NCBI GenBank assembly: GCA_006226545.1
Contig: SBGR01000071.1
Span: 1 to 64,000, forward strand
Reading direction: 5' to 3'
DNA from: Bacteroidota bacterium
Lineage (GTDB): Bacteria; Bacteroidota; Bacteroidia; UBA8524
Length of the DNA stretch: 64,000 nucleotides
Positions 17,539 to 25,435 of the stretch are shown here, piece by piece (positions within the stretch are counted from its first letter, which is position 1; every line of letters starts with the position of its first letter). The position numbers and the translations under genes were made by a program. A model generated the notes under the pieces. That model was not told where the DNA came from and ran no database searches. It was given only the letters and a program-made list of their open reading frames with translations.

Positions 17539-19797
17539 TTACCCCCTAATTAGTATTTCTTCTACCGGCCTACGTAAAGCAATTTCAGTGGGCTTATCGG
17601 CAAAAGATATGCGGAACATAAAAATTCCTCTTCTTTCCTGCAAGATGGGTATAATTTTAATCAGATCTTTTTCAAATGACCTAATTTCTTCCACATTTTC
17701 AGTAGTTAAGAGGTGATTTGCTTTCTTTATTCTATTGATGAAGAACAAAGGTGCTGAAATGGGTTGAACTGCCCAGCCGTTCATGTTGGTTCGAATCCAA
17801 GCACGCATGGCGGCCTGTCCTCCCAACAACAAATCAGGTTTTTGGGCTTCCGGCAGTGTGATGATTCCGATAGCCGAGGAGGTTAATACCGCATCTCTGC
17901 TCACTTTTTCAATGCCCTTGCCGCCTTTCCAGTCGTTGATAAGCTTTAATACAGCCGGATCACTCATTACCTCTAAGCCGGTTACATCGCTAGGAGCTAG
18001 CTCATAGGTTAGAATATCCAAGCCATCCCGGGTGCTTTCTACCTGCTCTCGGTTCCAGCGTAGTTCATGTCCGAAGAATTCATGGTGTCCTTGGGGGTGC
18101 AGGAACCTGATTTTCTCCGCTCTAGCTAGAATATTTCCTATTTCAGCAATATCAGAAGAGTTTTCAACCACGTCGAAACGTGCTCCCGGAATACTTGCTA
18201 TGTCTTCTTGAATAATTGGAATAAGGCTTTGATCAAATGGGCGACGGTCGCCTTTTTTCCGATTGGAACAACGCTGAAGCAAGTTTACCGCCAATACACT
18301 CGCCTCCTCTTGAGTTGGCTCAAAGCGAAAGGCTGCAATCAACGGATGGCTGTTTTCAATCTTTTCAGCAGTGCATTTTAGTCCGAGTTTTTCGGCAGCC
18401 AGTTTCATGGATTCTATCGCGGCGCCTAAGCTGATAAAGGCTAAGCTATCGTCGTGGTCAGTCCATGAATAGGAGCGTTTTTTATCGTGGAATAAGAACA
18501 GGGCAGAGCCGAAATAAAGCCATTTCCAGGGCTGGTTGTTTCCGGCTGATGGCGCATTGCCTGCCATTTTCACCAATTCCTCTGCGGTTTGATTATCGAG
18601 TGAGCCACCGGTAATACCCGATTTCTTCGCCAATTCCTGCATCGCTAAAGTATCCAATTCAGGGTAATCGTAGCTATCGTAGGTATAGGCGGGCTTTAGC
18701 TTATCCTGGTCAGAGATGAGTTGATCCAAGTCGATAAAATAACGCCCTGAATCGCGAAACTGATCTAAAAAGATGCGACGAACGGTATCCGCTGCTAGTG
18801 CACCGCCCATGGCAACCGCCGTGGCTAGCTGCGGCCAGGTATGAATGGTTTGGCCAATCTCAACCATACTTGCCTTTAGGCGTTTGGAAATGGTATCGAT
18901 GCCAAAAATGGGCATCATAAATGGCACTTTTTCTTCGTTGGTGAGCTTGCCCAAGTTGGAATAATCGAGGTGTTCTAACCAACCGTGCATGATGGGCCTT
19001 TCCGGCTCCAAGTCAAATCGTTCTACGTCGATGGTACCTCTATCGCTCATGTCCATCACCACCGGAATGGCTAAGGATTTTGCCTTCTTCCTCAGGTTAA
19101 GTTTGATATCGATGCTATCACATTCGTCCACAATCAGGTCTAAATCGCCGCCCTTGTGGAAGAAGTCGTCCATGTTCTCCATGGTTAAACCATCGGTGTA
19201 TACCTGAATCCGGAAATAAGGATCTATTTCTTTGATTTCGCGGGCTACCGCAATGGCTTTGTTTACGCCAATATTGTGAACTCCCGAACGGATGCGGTTC
19301 AAATTTGCTAACTCTAACTCGTCAAAGTCGGCAATGCGTAATTCGTTGCAAATACGCTCCATCGCTAAAACGAGGGAAATAGACTGTCCAACGGAAAGGC
19401 CAACTACCCCAACAGTTTTACCATGGAGAATGGCTTGTTCCTTGCGGGTGATTTTGGGCACATTCGGGCTTGTACGCGTGAAGATGAAGTCTTCTTCAGG
19501 GAGCATGCGGATGAGTCGACGCGACCATGGGTAGTAAACCCAGTTGCCGTAAGAAGATTTTGGATTTTCGACTAAAAATTGGCTTACTGCTTCTTTCAGA
19601 CTTTCGTTTTTAAGCTTTTTCGCCGGGAACTTGGCCTTGAGCATTTCAGAAATTTGCGACTCCAAAGAATCGTGAATTTCAACCTGAGGGTTTTTAAGCA
19701 GTTCTTTTAGTGGTGTGGGTTCGGCGGATTCGAGCAAACTAGCGGGAAATATGTCGGGTTCCCATGTTTGATCAAGTTGGCCTTGATGGGTATTCAT
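17539..19797 (-). CDS. Rv1355c-family ThiF/E1-like and nitroreductase fusion
   Basis: 752 residues. About 1-120 is a helical N-terminal part. About 121-340 is a ThiF/E1-like Rossmann domain: GVVGLSVGQS (130-139) binds ATP, ADFDELELANLNRI (156-169) carries the acidic and Asn/Arg residues of the adenylation site, and DLIVDECDSIDIKLNLR is the later E1 motif. I see no CxxC zinc pairs and no clear thioester Cys. About 405-730 is a nitroreductase/flavin oxidoreductase domain (NAPSAGNNQPWKW). This two-domain order is that of the Mycobacterium protein Rv1355c (MoeY), whose role is unknown. It is first in the operon, abutting the GNAT-like gene. Activation of a carboxylate followed by oxidation or reduction of the product is a plausible chemistry. 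Confidence 0.85.
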   Translation of the reverse strand: MNTHQGQLDQTWEPDIFPASLLESAEPTPLKELLKNPQVEIHDSLESQISEMLKAKFPAKKLKNESLKEAVSQFLVENPKSSYGNWVYYPWSRRLIRMLPEEDFIFTRTSPNVPKITRKEQAILHGKTVGVVGLSVGQSISLVLAMERICNELRIADFDELELANLNRIRSGVHNIGVNKAIAVAREIKEIDPYFRIQVYTDGLTMENMDDFFHKGGDLDLIVDECDSIDIKLNLRKKAKSLAIPVVMDMSDRGTIDVERFDLEPERPIMHGWLEHLDYSNLGKLTNEEKVPFMMPIFGIDTISKRLKASMVEIGQTIHTWPQLATAVAMGGALAADTVRRIFLDQFRDSGRYFIDLDQLISDQDKLKPAYTYDSYDYPELDTLAMQELAKKSGITGGSLDNQTAEELVKMAGNAPSAGNNQPWKWLYFGSALFLFHDKKRSYSWTDHDDSLAFISLGAAIESMKLAAEKLGLKCTAEKIENSHPLIAAFRFEPTQEEASVLAVNLLQRCSNRKKGDRRPFDQSLIPIIQEDIASIPGARFDVVENSSDIAEIGNILARAEKIRFLHPQGHHEFFGHELRWNREQVESTRDGLDILTYELAPSDVTGLEVMSDPAVLKLINDWKGGKGIEKVSRDAVLTSSAIGIITLPEAQKPDLLLGGQAAMRAWIRTNMNGWAVQPISAPLFFINRIKKANHLLTTENVEEIRSFEKDLIKIIPILQERRGIFMFRISFADKPTEIALRRPVEEILIRG

Positions 19798-19870
19798 TTT
19801 GGATTATGTGATTTTGTTCAGGGGCAAATTAAATACTTGAACTAACATTTCATTTATTTCCGGCCAAGAA

Positions 19871-19900
19871 TTGATTGGAAGAAAAGTATTTTTAAATTTG
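19871..19900 (+). promoter_or_regulatory. Promoter of the divergent response regulator
   Basis: TTG (19871-19873), 19-nt spacer, TAAATTTG (19893-19900): a full match to the Bacteroidota TTG-N19-TAnnTTTG pattern, 16 bases before the ATG at 19917. The opposite strand of the same gap has only a degenerate TTAATTTG box for the operon. Confidence 0.75.
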
Positions 19901-19916
19901 ACAAGGGGATAATATC

Positions 19917-20378
19917 ATGTTGGAGACTATTTGCGTACTCTACGTCGACGATGAGGAGAACAACCTTCTCGCATTTAAAGCTGCATTTCGTCGCGATTTT
20001 CAGGTAATTACGGCCATCTCAGGCGCTGAGGCTTTAGAAAAGTTGAAGGAGCATGAGGTACATGTAATCATCACAGACCAGCGCATGCCTGGTATGACGG
20101 GTGTGGAGTTCTTGCAAAAGGTAATTCCGCTCTATCCAGATCCAATTCGTATCCTCCTGACAGGCTATAGCGATATCAACGCAGTAATTGATGCCATCAA
20201 CAAAGGCGAAGTTTACCGCTACCTAACTAAGCCTTGGGACAATGAATTCCTCAAAACAACGATCAGACAAGCGCATGAAGTACTTCACCTCCGTGCAGAA
20301 AATGAGCGTTTGGTGGATGAACTAAAGCGTGCTAATGAGCAGTTGGAGTTCTACCTCAGGCAGAAACTCCTTTCCTAA
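19917..20378 (+). CDS. Response regulator with C-terminal coiled coil
   Basis: 153 residues. The receiver (1-125) has VLYVDDEENNLLAFKAAFRR, phospho-acceptor Asp in IITDQRMPGMTGVEFL, and the switch Thr and Lys in LLTGYSD and YLTKPWD. The last 28 residues are a charged helix (NERLVDELKRANEQLEFYL), a likely dimerising coiled coil. There is no DNA-binding domain. It is transcribed away from the ThiF/GNAT/kinase operon from its own good promoter, and its receiver is a paralogue of that in the kinase fusion at 13596-14687, which ties it to the same circuit. Its stop lies 9 bases from the end of the convergent phosphohexomutase gene. Confidence 0.92.
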   Translation: MLETICVLYVDDEENNLLAFKAAFRRDFQVITAISGAEALEKLKEHEVHVIITDQRMPGMTGVEFLQKVIPLYPDPIRILLTGYSDINAVIDAINKGEVYRYLTKPWDNEFLKTTIRQAHEVLHLRAENERLVDELKRANEQLEFYLRQKLLS

Positions 20379-20387
20379 ACCTGCTTC

Positions 20388-22121
20388 TTAGTTCAGTTTC
20401 AAGGCTGTTTTAATGCCTTCAATTTTCTCCTGTTGTTTGATGCGTAGTGATAAATAGGTATCAAATTCTTCCATCTTCTCTTGAACAGAGATATAGAACT
20501 TGATTTTTGGTTCTGTGCCGCTAGGTCGAGCGGTTATTACACTCTTGTCGGCAAGAACAAACTGGAATACATTGGATTTAGGTAGGAAGATGTCCCTTAC
20601 CTCTCCGTTACGTAGGTCTTTCTCCTGAGAGCTCTGGTAATCGCGTAAAACAACAACCGGGCTACCGTTAATCTCTGACCAGTTTTTACTGCGGAAGTCA
20701 CGCATCATCTCTTGAATTTCTTCAGCTCCGCTTTTGCCTTTTTTAGTTAGCGAAACCAAGGCTTCTTGGTAAACGGCAATGTTTCGGTGCACTTCTTCCA
20801 ATAGCTCAATAAGCGATTTTCCTTCGCTCAAAGCCCATGCAGCAGCTTCAGCAATCATGGCTGCAGAGCTCACAGCATCTTTGTCGCGAACAAAATCACC
20901 AATCAAATAGCCGTAGCTTTCTTCGCCACCAATGAGGTATTTTTCTACGCCTTCTTTTTCACGGATGAGTTCAGCGATGTATTTGAAGCCGGTGAGGCAT
21001 TCGTAAGATTTAACGCCAAAGTGTTCAGCGATATCGCTCAAGAGGTCTGAGGTAACAATGGTTTTAGCGATGAATTCATTGCCTTGCAATTCACCACGGC
21101 TGCGCATTTGACTCAGGTAATACCAGAAGAGGATGGCGGCTGTTTCATTGCCGTTAAGCAATTCCATTTCGCCCAGAGAATTCTTCACAGCGATGCCCAC
21201 ACGGTCGGCATCAGGATCAGTGCCCAATACCAAATCGGCACCTGTTTCTTTGGCTCGTTGAATGGCTAAGTCTAGGGCTGCAGCTTCTTCCGGATTGGGA
21301 GAATGCACCGTAGGGAAATTGCCATCCGGCGTAGCTTGAGCAGCTAATACTTCCACGTTTTTGAAGCCAAAACGTTCCAAAATTTTCGGAACCATGGTTA
21401 CGCCTGTGCCGTGGATTGGCGTATAAACGATGCGGAGTTGGTCTTTCCCATCATTGCCTTTCGACAATCGACTCAACTCTTGAAGATAGGCTTCATCGAC
21501 GTCAGCGCCGATGCCGTGAATCAGGTCCTCCCTGCCGGAGAATTTGACTTCTTCCGGACCGCCGATTTTACGGACTTCTTCAATGGTATTTTTATCGTGG
21601 GGCGGAACCAACTGCCCGCCATCGTTCCAATATACTTTGTACCCATTGTACTCTTTCGGGTTATGTGATGCAGTGAGCACCACCCCGGCTTGACATCCTA
21701 GGTGACGTACGGTAAAGCTGAGCTCCGGCGTCGGACGCAATTCGTCGAACAGGTAAACTTCAATACCGTTGGCTGCAAAGACCTCTGCCGTGGTTTTAGC
21801 AAATAATCGACTGTTATTTCGGCTGTCGTGGGCAATGGCCACACGAATGCTCTGGTCGTTATAGGTTTTGAGCAGGTAATTAGCCAAACCTTGGGTGGCC
21901 ATACCTACGGTATAAATATTCATTTTATTGGTTCCGGCACCCAAAATGCCTCGAAGGCCCCCGGTACCGAACTCCAGGTCTTTGTAAAATGCATCCACTA
22001 AATCAGGGCCTGCCGCGTCAAGCAAGGATTGCACTTCCTTGCGGGTAGACTCATCAAAACTAGGGTTTAACCACTTTTCTGCTCTTTCAACTATGCTACG
22101 GTCCACTTGTGATTCAGTCAT
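20388..22121 (-). CDS. Phosphoglucomutase/phosphomannomutase family enzyme
   Basis: 577 residues, the length of the PgcA-like alpha-phosphohexomutases. The phosphoserine active site is in VVLTASHNPKEYNGYKVYW, the metal loop is GTDPDADRVGIAV, the sugar loop is GGEESYGYLI, and the phosphate-binding loop is ITARPSGTEPKIKFY. It interconverts hexose 1- and 6-phosphates and supplies sugar nucleotides for envelope glycans. The start MTESQVDRSIVE is supported by the promoter at 22147-22176. Whether it prefers glucose or mannose cannot be told from the sequence. Confidence 0.95.
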   Translation of the reverse strand: MTESQVDRSIVERAEKWLNPSFDESTRKEVQSLLDAAGPDLVDAFYKDLEFGTGGLRGILGAGTNKMNIYTVGMATQGLANYLLKTYNDQSIRVAIAHDSRNNSRLFAKTTAEVFAANGIEVYLFDELRPTPELSFTVRHLGCQAGVVLTASHNPKEYNGYKVYWNDGGQLVPPHDKNTIEEVRKIGGPEEVKFSGREDLIHGIGADVDEAYLQELSRLSKGNDGKDQLRIVYTPIHGTGVTMVPKILERFGFKNVEVLAAQATPDGNFPTVHSPNPEEAAALDLAIQRAKETGADLVLGTDPDADRVGIAVKNSLGEMELLNGNETAAILFWYYLSQMRSRGELQGNEFIAKTIVTSDLLSDIAEHFGVKSYECLTGFKYIAELIREKEGVEKYLIGGEESYGYLIGDFVRDKDAVSSAAMIAEAAAWALSEGKSLIELLEEVHRNIAVYQEALVSLTKKGKSGAEEIQEMMRDFRSKNWSEINGSPVVVLRDYQSSQEKDLRNGEVRDIFLPKSNVFQFVLADKSVITARPSGTEPKIKFYISVQEKMEEFDTYLSLRIKQQEKIEGIKTALKLN

Positions 22122-22146
22122 TTTTACGTGATTTTAAAATGTGGCG

Positions 22147-22176
22147 GAAAGATACTAATTCCATTAAGTATGGCAA
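22147..22176 (-). promoter_or_regulatory. Promoter of the phosphohexomutase gene
   Basis: On the minus strand TTG (22176-22174), 19-nt spacer, TATCTTTC (22154-22147). It matches TTG-N19-TAnnTTTG except for the final base. The coding start is 25 bases downstream. Confidence 0.65.
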
Positions 22177-22229
22177 GAGTGTTCGCCATTTAGCTGGTGG
22201 ATGATGTGCTTCGGCTTCAGAGCGGGTTT

Positions 22230-22886
22230 TTAGGCGTCAAGTGCTTGATTTAAAAAGCCATTGAACGGTCGCATGGCAGCATAAACATCCAGGCAGAAAT
22301 TCAAGAAATCGGCTTTACCAATTTGATTTGCCTTGAACTCGTGCGATACGGTAAAGCTCTTCAATTTCAGATAGTCCAATGCCGGGTTATCCAACTCATA
22401 GCCTTTGGGTGCGTTTTTCAATTTTTCTTCCTGGTCTAAGCCTTGGAAGTACTTCTTAAACTCAGGTGCGGCAACGATTTTTTCTAAATCGCTCAGGTTA
22501 TAATCAATTTCTTGCCGAATGAGCTTCAGCTTATCCGCCTCCGGAACGTATTGCCCGCCGGCCAAGAAGCAGGATTCGGGTGAGAGATGAAGGTAGTAAA
22601 AGGCCTTTTTGGATTTCCTTCCGCCCGGGGCAATCACTGCACCCATATTGGTCTTATAAGGATCTTTGTTTTTGCTGAAACGCACGTCGCGGTAAATGCG
22701 GAAAAGGCAGTCTTTTGGTTTGAGATCTGTTAACTCAGGTTCTGCTTTGGCCAATTCAGCGATGAGTATTTCTAGAAAGCTACTGAGTTCCTTTTGGGCT
22801 TTTTCGTAGTCTTTTTTATGGGCTGTAAACCAGTCGCGGTTATTGTTTTCACTGAGCGATTGAAGGAAGGGTATAATGCTATGCAT
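22230..22886 (-). CDS. DUF2461 family protein
   Basis: 218 residues. The DUF2461 signature is visible at the N-terminus (NNRDWFTAHKKDYEKA), in FRIYRDVRFSKNKDPYKTN near residue 65, and in KKAFYYLHLSPESCFLAGG near residue 95. Length and ATG start are normal for the family (about 220 residues). It is cytoplasmic and of unknown biochemical function. The intrinsic terminator of the upstream gene ends only 7 bases before its ATG, so it depends on read-through or an unseen promoter. The phosphohexomutase gene downstream has its own promoter. Confidence 0.9.
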   Translation of the reverse strand: MHSIIPFLQSLSENNNRDWFTAHKKDYEKAQKELSSFLEILIAELAKAEPELTDLKPKDCLFRIYRDVRFSKNKDPYKTNMGAVIAPGGRKSKKAFYYLHLSPESCFLAGGQYVPEADKLKLIRQEIDYNLSDLEKIVAAPEFKKYFQGLDQEEKLKNAPKGYELDNPALDYLKLKSFTVSHEFKANQIGKADFLNFCLDVYAAMRPFNGFLNQALDA

Positions 22887-22892
22887 GGCGAT

Positions 22893-22917
22893 AAAAAAAC
22901 CCCGTTTCCGGGGTTTT
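22893..22917 (-). terminator. Intrinsic terminator of the Lys/Glu/Cys-rich gene
   Basis: AAAACCCCG-TTTC-CGGGGTTTT palindrome. On the minus strand it is followed by seven T residues (complement of 22893-22899). The symmetric A/T flanks make it potentially bidirectional. It fills most of the 36-bp gap before DUF2461. Confidence 0.85.
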
Positions 22918-22922
22918 CAATG

Positions 22923-23291
22923 TTAAGGTTTCTTTTCTTCTTTTTTCTTAGGCGTGGTCTCTGCCGGTTTTTGGCAGCAGCCTTTTTTCTCTTCCTTGCT
23001 GCAGGCTTTTTCGTCTTTGGCTTTGTTTTCAGCCTTGCAACAGGCTTTGCCTTCAGATGCGCCTTTTTTACAGCAGGCTTTTTCTTCTTTCTTTTCTGCT
23101 TTCTTCTCTTCTTTCTTTTCTGCTTTCTTCTCTTCTTTCTTTTCTGCTTTTTTATCGGCAGGAGCGGTAGTAGAAGGAGCTGGAGCCGTTACTTCCGGTT
23201 TCTTTTCTTTCTGGGTGCTGTCGTTAGACTGCGCGCTTGCAGCAAATGCGAAGCCGCATACTAAGCAGGCCATCATTACTAATCTCTTCAT
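22923..23291 (-). CDS. Secreted low-complexity Lys/Glu/Cys-rich protein
   Basis: 122 residues. A signal peptide (KRLVMMACLVCGFAFAASAQ) precedes a Pro/Thr/Ala linker. Three tandem copies of KKAEKKEE (about residues 47-70) follow, then four Cys-containing modules: KACCKKG, KACCKAE, KACSKEE and KGCCQKP. Three of them carry vicinal Cys pairs. No known family. A periplasmic or surface metal- or envelope-binding role is possible, but composition alone cannot show it. The nucleotide repeat that encodes KKAEKKEE makes this reading frame prone to slippage. It has its own -7 box at 23312-23319 and a terminator directly downstream, so it is monocistronic. Confidence 0.75.
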   Translation of the reverse strand: MKRLVMMACLVCGFAFAASAQSNDSTQKEKKPEVTAPAPSTTAPADKKAEKKEEKKAEKKEEKKAEKKEEKACCKKGASEGKACCKAENKAKDEKACSKEEKKGCCQKPAETTPKKKEEKKP

Positions 23292-23311
23292 TTTATAATT
23301 GCTTGATTACC

Positions 23312-23319
23312 CAAATATA
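23312..23319 (-). promoter_or_regulatory. -7 box of the Lys/Glu/Cys-rich gene
   Basis: TATATTTG on the minus strand, a perfect TAnnTTTG, 20 bases before the ATG. No convincing -33 TTG at 19-21 bases. Confidence 0.5.
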
Positions 23320-23324
23320 AGCAA

Positions 23325-23987
23325 TTAGGAATTGAGCTTTGCTATAACCGATTCTCCGCCGCGTGTTTTTTCGTTAAGCTTCACCAGAATCTCTGTGCCC
23401 ACAGGTAAGAAGATATCGACCCTTGATCCAAACTTGATAAAGCCCATTTCTTTGCCTTCGCGCACCCGATCGCCTTCTTGCACATAACAGCGAATGCGTC
23501 TGGCCAAAGCTCCGGCAATTTGACGAAACAAGACCTCTCTTCCCAGTTGGTCTTTGATTACAATGGTGGTTCTTTCGTTATCGGTGCTCGACTTTGGTAA
23601 CCAAGCCGCCAGGTATTTTCCGGGATGGTAGCGGTAGAAGCGAACCAAACCACCAATCGGGTTGCGGTTAACGTGCACATTAAAGGGCGACATAAAGATG
23701 GAAACTTGTATGCGTTTATCGTGAAAGTATTCGGTCTCTTCCACTTCCTCTATTACCACCACTTTCCCATCGGCCGGTGCAAATACTTCATGGTCTTCGG
23801 CGTGGGTATAGCGAAGGGGATTGCGAAAAAACTGCAGTACGAGCACAAACAGTATCAAGGCAATGACGCTGGCAATTTGGGTAGCCACTGGGGCATGGGG
23901 AAATAGGTTTTGAGAACCGAAGATGATTCCCAGGCATACCAAGGTGGTGATCAAAACAATCAGGAAACCTTCGCGGTGAATTCTCAT
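23325..23987 (-). CDS. psd: Phosphatidylserine decarboxylase proenzyme
   Basis: 220 residues, the short Psd class. An N-terminal hydrophobic hairpin (about 8-55) anchors it to the inner membrane. VSIFMSPFNVHVNRNPIGG and the charged pocket EDHEVFAPADGKVVVIEE are family hallmarks. The self-cleavage site is the Gly-Ser of KFGSRVDIFLP near residue 190, where the Ser becomes the pyruvoyl group. It converts phosphatidylserine to phosphatidylethanolamine. pssA (37678) and cdsA (25436), which supply its substrate, are in the same window but not in the same operon. Confidence 0.95.
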   Translation of the reverse strand: MRIHREGFLIVLITTLVCLGIIFGSQNLFPHAPVATQIASVIALILFVLVLQFFRNPLRYTHAEDHEVFAPADGKVVVIEEVEETEYFHDKRIQVSIFMSPFNVHVNRNPIGGLVRFYRYHPGKYLAAWLPKSSTDNERTTIVIKDQLGREVLFRQIAGALARRIRCYVQEGDRVREGKEMGFIKFGSRVDIFLPVGTEILVKLNEKTRGGESVIAKLNS

Positions 23988-24024
23988 GCGACTAAGTTAA
24001 GGCAGTTTCCATGAATCGCTAGAA

Positions 24025-24058
24025 AATATAAAAGCCGCCCCTTGGTGGGAGCGGCTTT
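24025..24058 (-). terminator. Intrinsic terminator of the glutamate dehydrogenase gene
   Basis: Perfect 8 bp arms AAAGCCGC (24031-24038) and GCGGCTTT (24051-24058) with a 12-nt loop, followed on the minus strand by TATATTTTC. Located 23 bases after the dehydrogenase stop. Confidence 0.8.
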
Positions 24059-24081
24059 CGTAATTATAAAGATGTTCTTTC

Positions 24082-25353
24082 TTAGAATGTTCCTCTGAAA
24101 GCAAGTGCTTTAGCAACTTTGTCGATGGCTACGATATAAGCAGCGATACGCATGCTCACATTGTATTTCTGAGAAGCGGCATAAACGCTTTCAAAAGCCA
24201 ATTTCATGGTACGGTCAGCACGACGGTGAACGCGTTCTTCTGTCCAGTAGTAACCTAAGCGGTTCTGTACCCACTCGAAGTAAGAAACAGTTACACCACC
24301 GGCGTTAGCCAAGATATCAGGAACTACCATAACGTTGTTCTCATGGAGAATCAAGTCGGCACTCGCTGAAGTTGGTCCGTTGGCACCTTCTACGATCAAT
24401 TTAGCTTTCACTAAATGAGCGTTGTGTTTGGTGATTTGGTCTTCCATAGCAGCAGGTACCAAAACGTCTACATCCAAAGTAAGGATTTCTTCGTTGGTGA
24501 TACGCTCAGCCGGGTAGCCTTCCAAAGTACCGTTGTTGTTGTTGCGGTATTCAATGGCTGCTTCGATATCAATACCGTTTGGATCATAGTATCCACCGGA
24601 GATATCAGAGATAGCAACGATTTTCAAACCTTGCATGCGGATCAAGCGAGCAGAGATGCTACCCACGTTTCCGAATCCTTGTACAGCGCAAGTAGCTTCC
24701 ATTGGGTTGATTCCCAATTTGCCTAAGGCTGCACGACAGCTTACCATAACACCGCGGCCGGTAGCTTCAACACGACCCAATGAGCCGCCCAAAACCAATG
24801 GTTTACCGGTTGTTACAGCAGGAGAGTTTTGGCCATTGATTTTGGAGTATTCGTCCATCAACCAAGCCATTTCTTGTGGTCCCGTGTTCATGTCAGGAGC
24901 CGGAATGTCTTTTTCTTCACCAAACACATCACGCATAGCTCCGGTAAACGCACGAGTCAAACGCTCTAATTCGCCTTTTGACATCTTGCGTGGGTCACAT
25001 TTAATACCCCCTTTACCACCACCGTAAGGAATGCCTACTACAGCACATTTCCAGGTCATCCAGGCTGCCAATGCTTTCACCTCATCCAAGTGCACATCCA
25101 TGGAGTAGCGAATACCGCCTTTGGATGGTCCCATGGCTTGAGAGTGAACCACACGGTATCCTTCAAATACCTGAACGGTTCCGTCGTCCATGATAACCGG
25201 AAGGCTGACAATTACCGCCTTAGCCGGGTATTTTAACACGTTGTAAATATTCTGGTCAAGGCCCAGAATTCTAGCCGCCTCATCGAATCTTGACATCATT
25301 GATTCGAAAGGATTCTCCTGATTCTTAATAGGAGCAGGTTCTTTGTAACTCAT
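24082..25353 (-). CDS. Glutamate dehydrogenase family (Glu/Leu/Phe/Val dehydrogenase)
   Basis: 423 residues, the hexameric GDH class of about 420. The substrate domain has GGIRYSMDVHLDEVKALAAW and the catalytic-Lys block IPYGGGKGGI, with PAPDMNTGPQEMAWLMDEY next. The nucleotide domain has VQGFGNVG (Rossmann loop) and ends with VEGANGPTSASAD. The most likely reaction is glutamate to 2-oxoglutarate and ammonia. Coenzyme specificity cannot be fixed: the GxGxxG loop is followed by an Asp in VAISDISGG, which fits NAD. It is monocistronic, with a textbook promoter and a terminator. A second, more divergent family member lies at 53765. Confidence 0.95.
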   Translation of the reverse strand: MSYKEPAPIKNQENPFESMMSRFDEAARILGLDQNIYNVLKYPAKAVIVSLPVIMDDGTVQVFEGYRVVHSQAMGPSKGGIRYSMDVHLDEVKALAAWMTWKCAVVGIPYGGGKGGIKCDPRKMSKGELERLTRAFTGAMRDVFGEEKDIPAPDMNTGPQEMAWLMDEYSKINGQNSPAVTTGKPLVLGGSLGRVEATGRGVMVSCRAALGKLGINPMEATCAVQGFGNVGSISARLIRMQGLKIVAISDISGGYYDPNGIDIEAAIEYRNNNNGTLEGYPAERITNEEILTLDVDVLVPAAMEDQITKHNAHLVKAKLIVEGANGPTSASADLILHENNVMVVPDILANAGGVTVSYFEWVQNRLGYYWTEERVHRRADRTMKLAFESVYAASQKYNVSMRIAAYIVAIDKVAKALAFRGTF

Positions 25354-25376
25354 AACGTAGGCTTAACAAATTGGTG

Positions 25377-25406
25377 CAAAGTTATTTTTATTCATGCATT
25401 ACGCAA
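25377..25406 (-). promoter_or_regulatory. Promoter of the glutamate dehydrogenase gene
   Basis: Minus strand TTG (25406-25404), exactly 19 bases, TAACTTTG (25384-25377): a complete match to the Bacteroidota housekeeping promoter. The start codon is 23 bases further. Confidence 0.8.
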
Positions 25407-25435
25407 GGGAAGAAACGTGCTTTAAGAAATTCTCT

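Noticed and set aside
22794-23298. Plus-strand Phe-rich ORFs opposite the Lys/Glu/Cys-rich gene
   Set aside because: Reverse-strand shadows of AAG/GAA repeats. The minus frame has a signal peptide, promoter and terminator.
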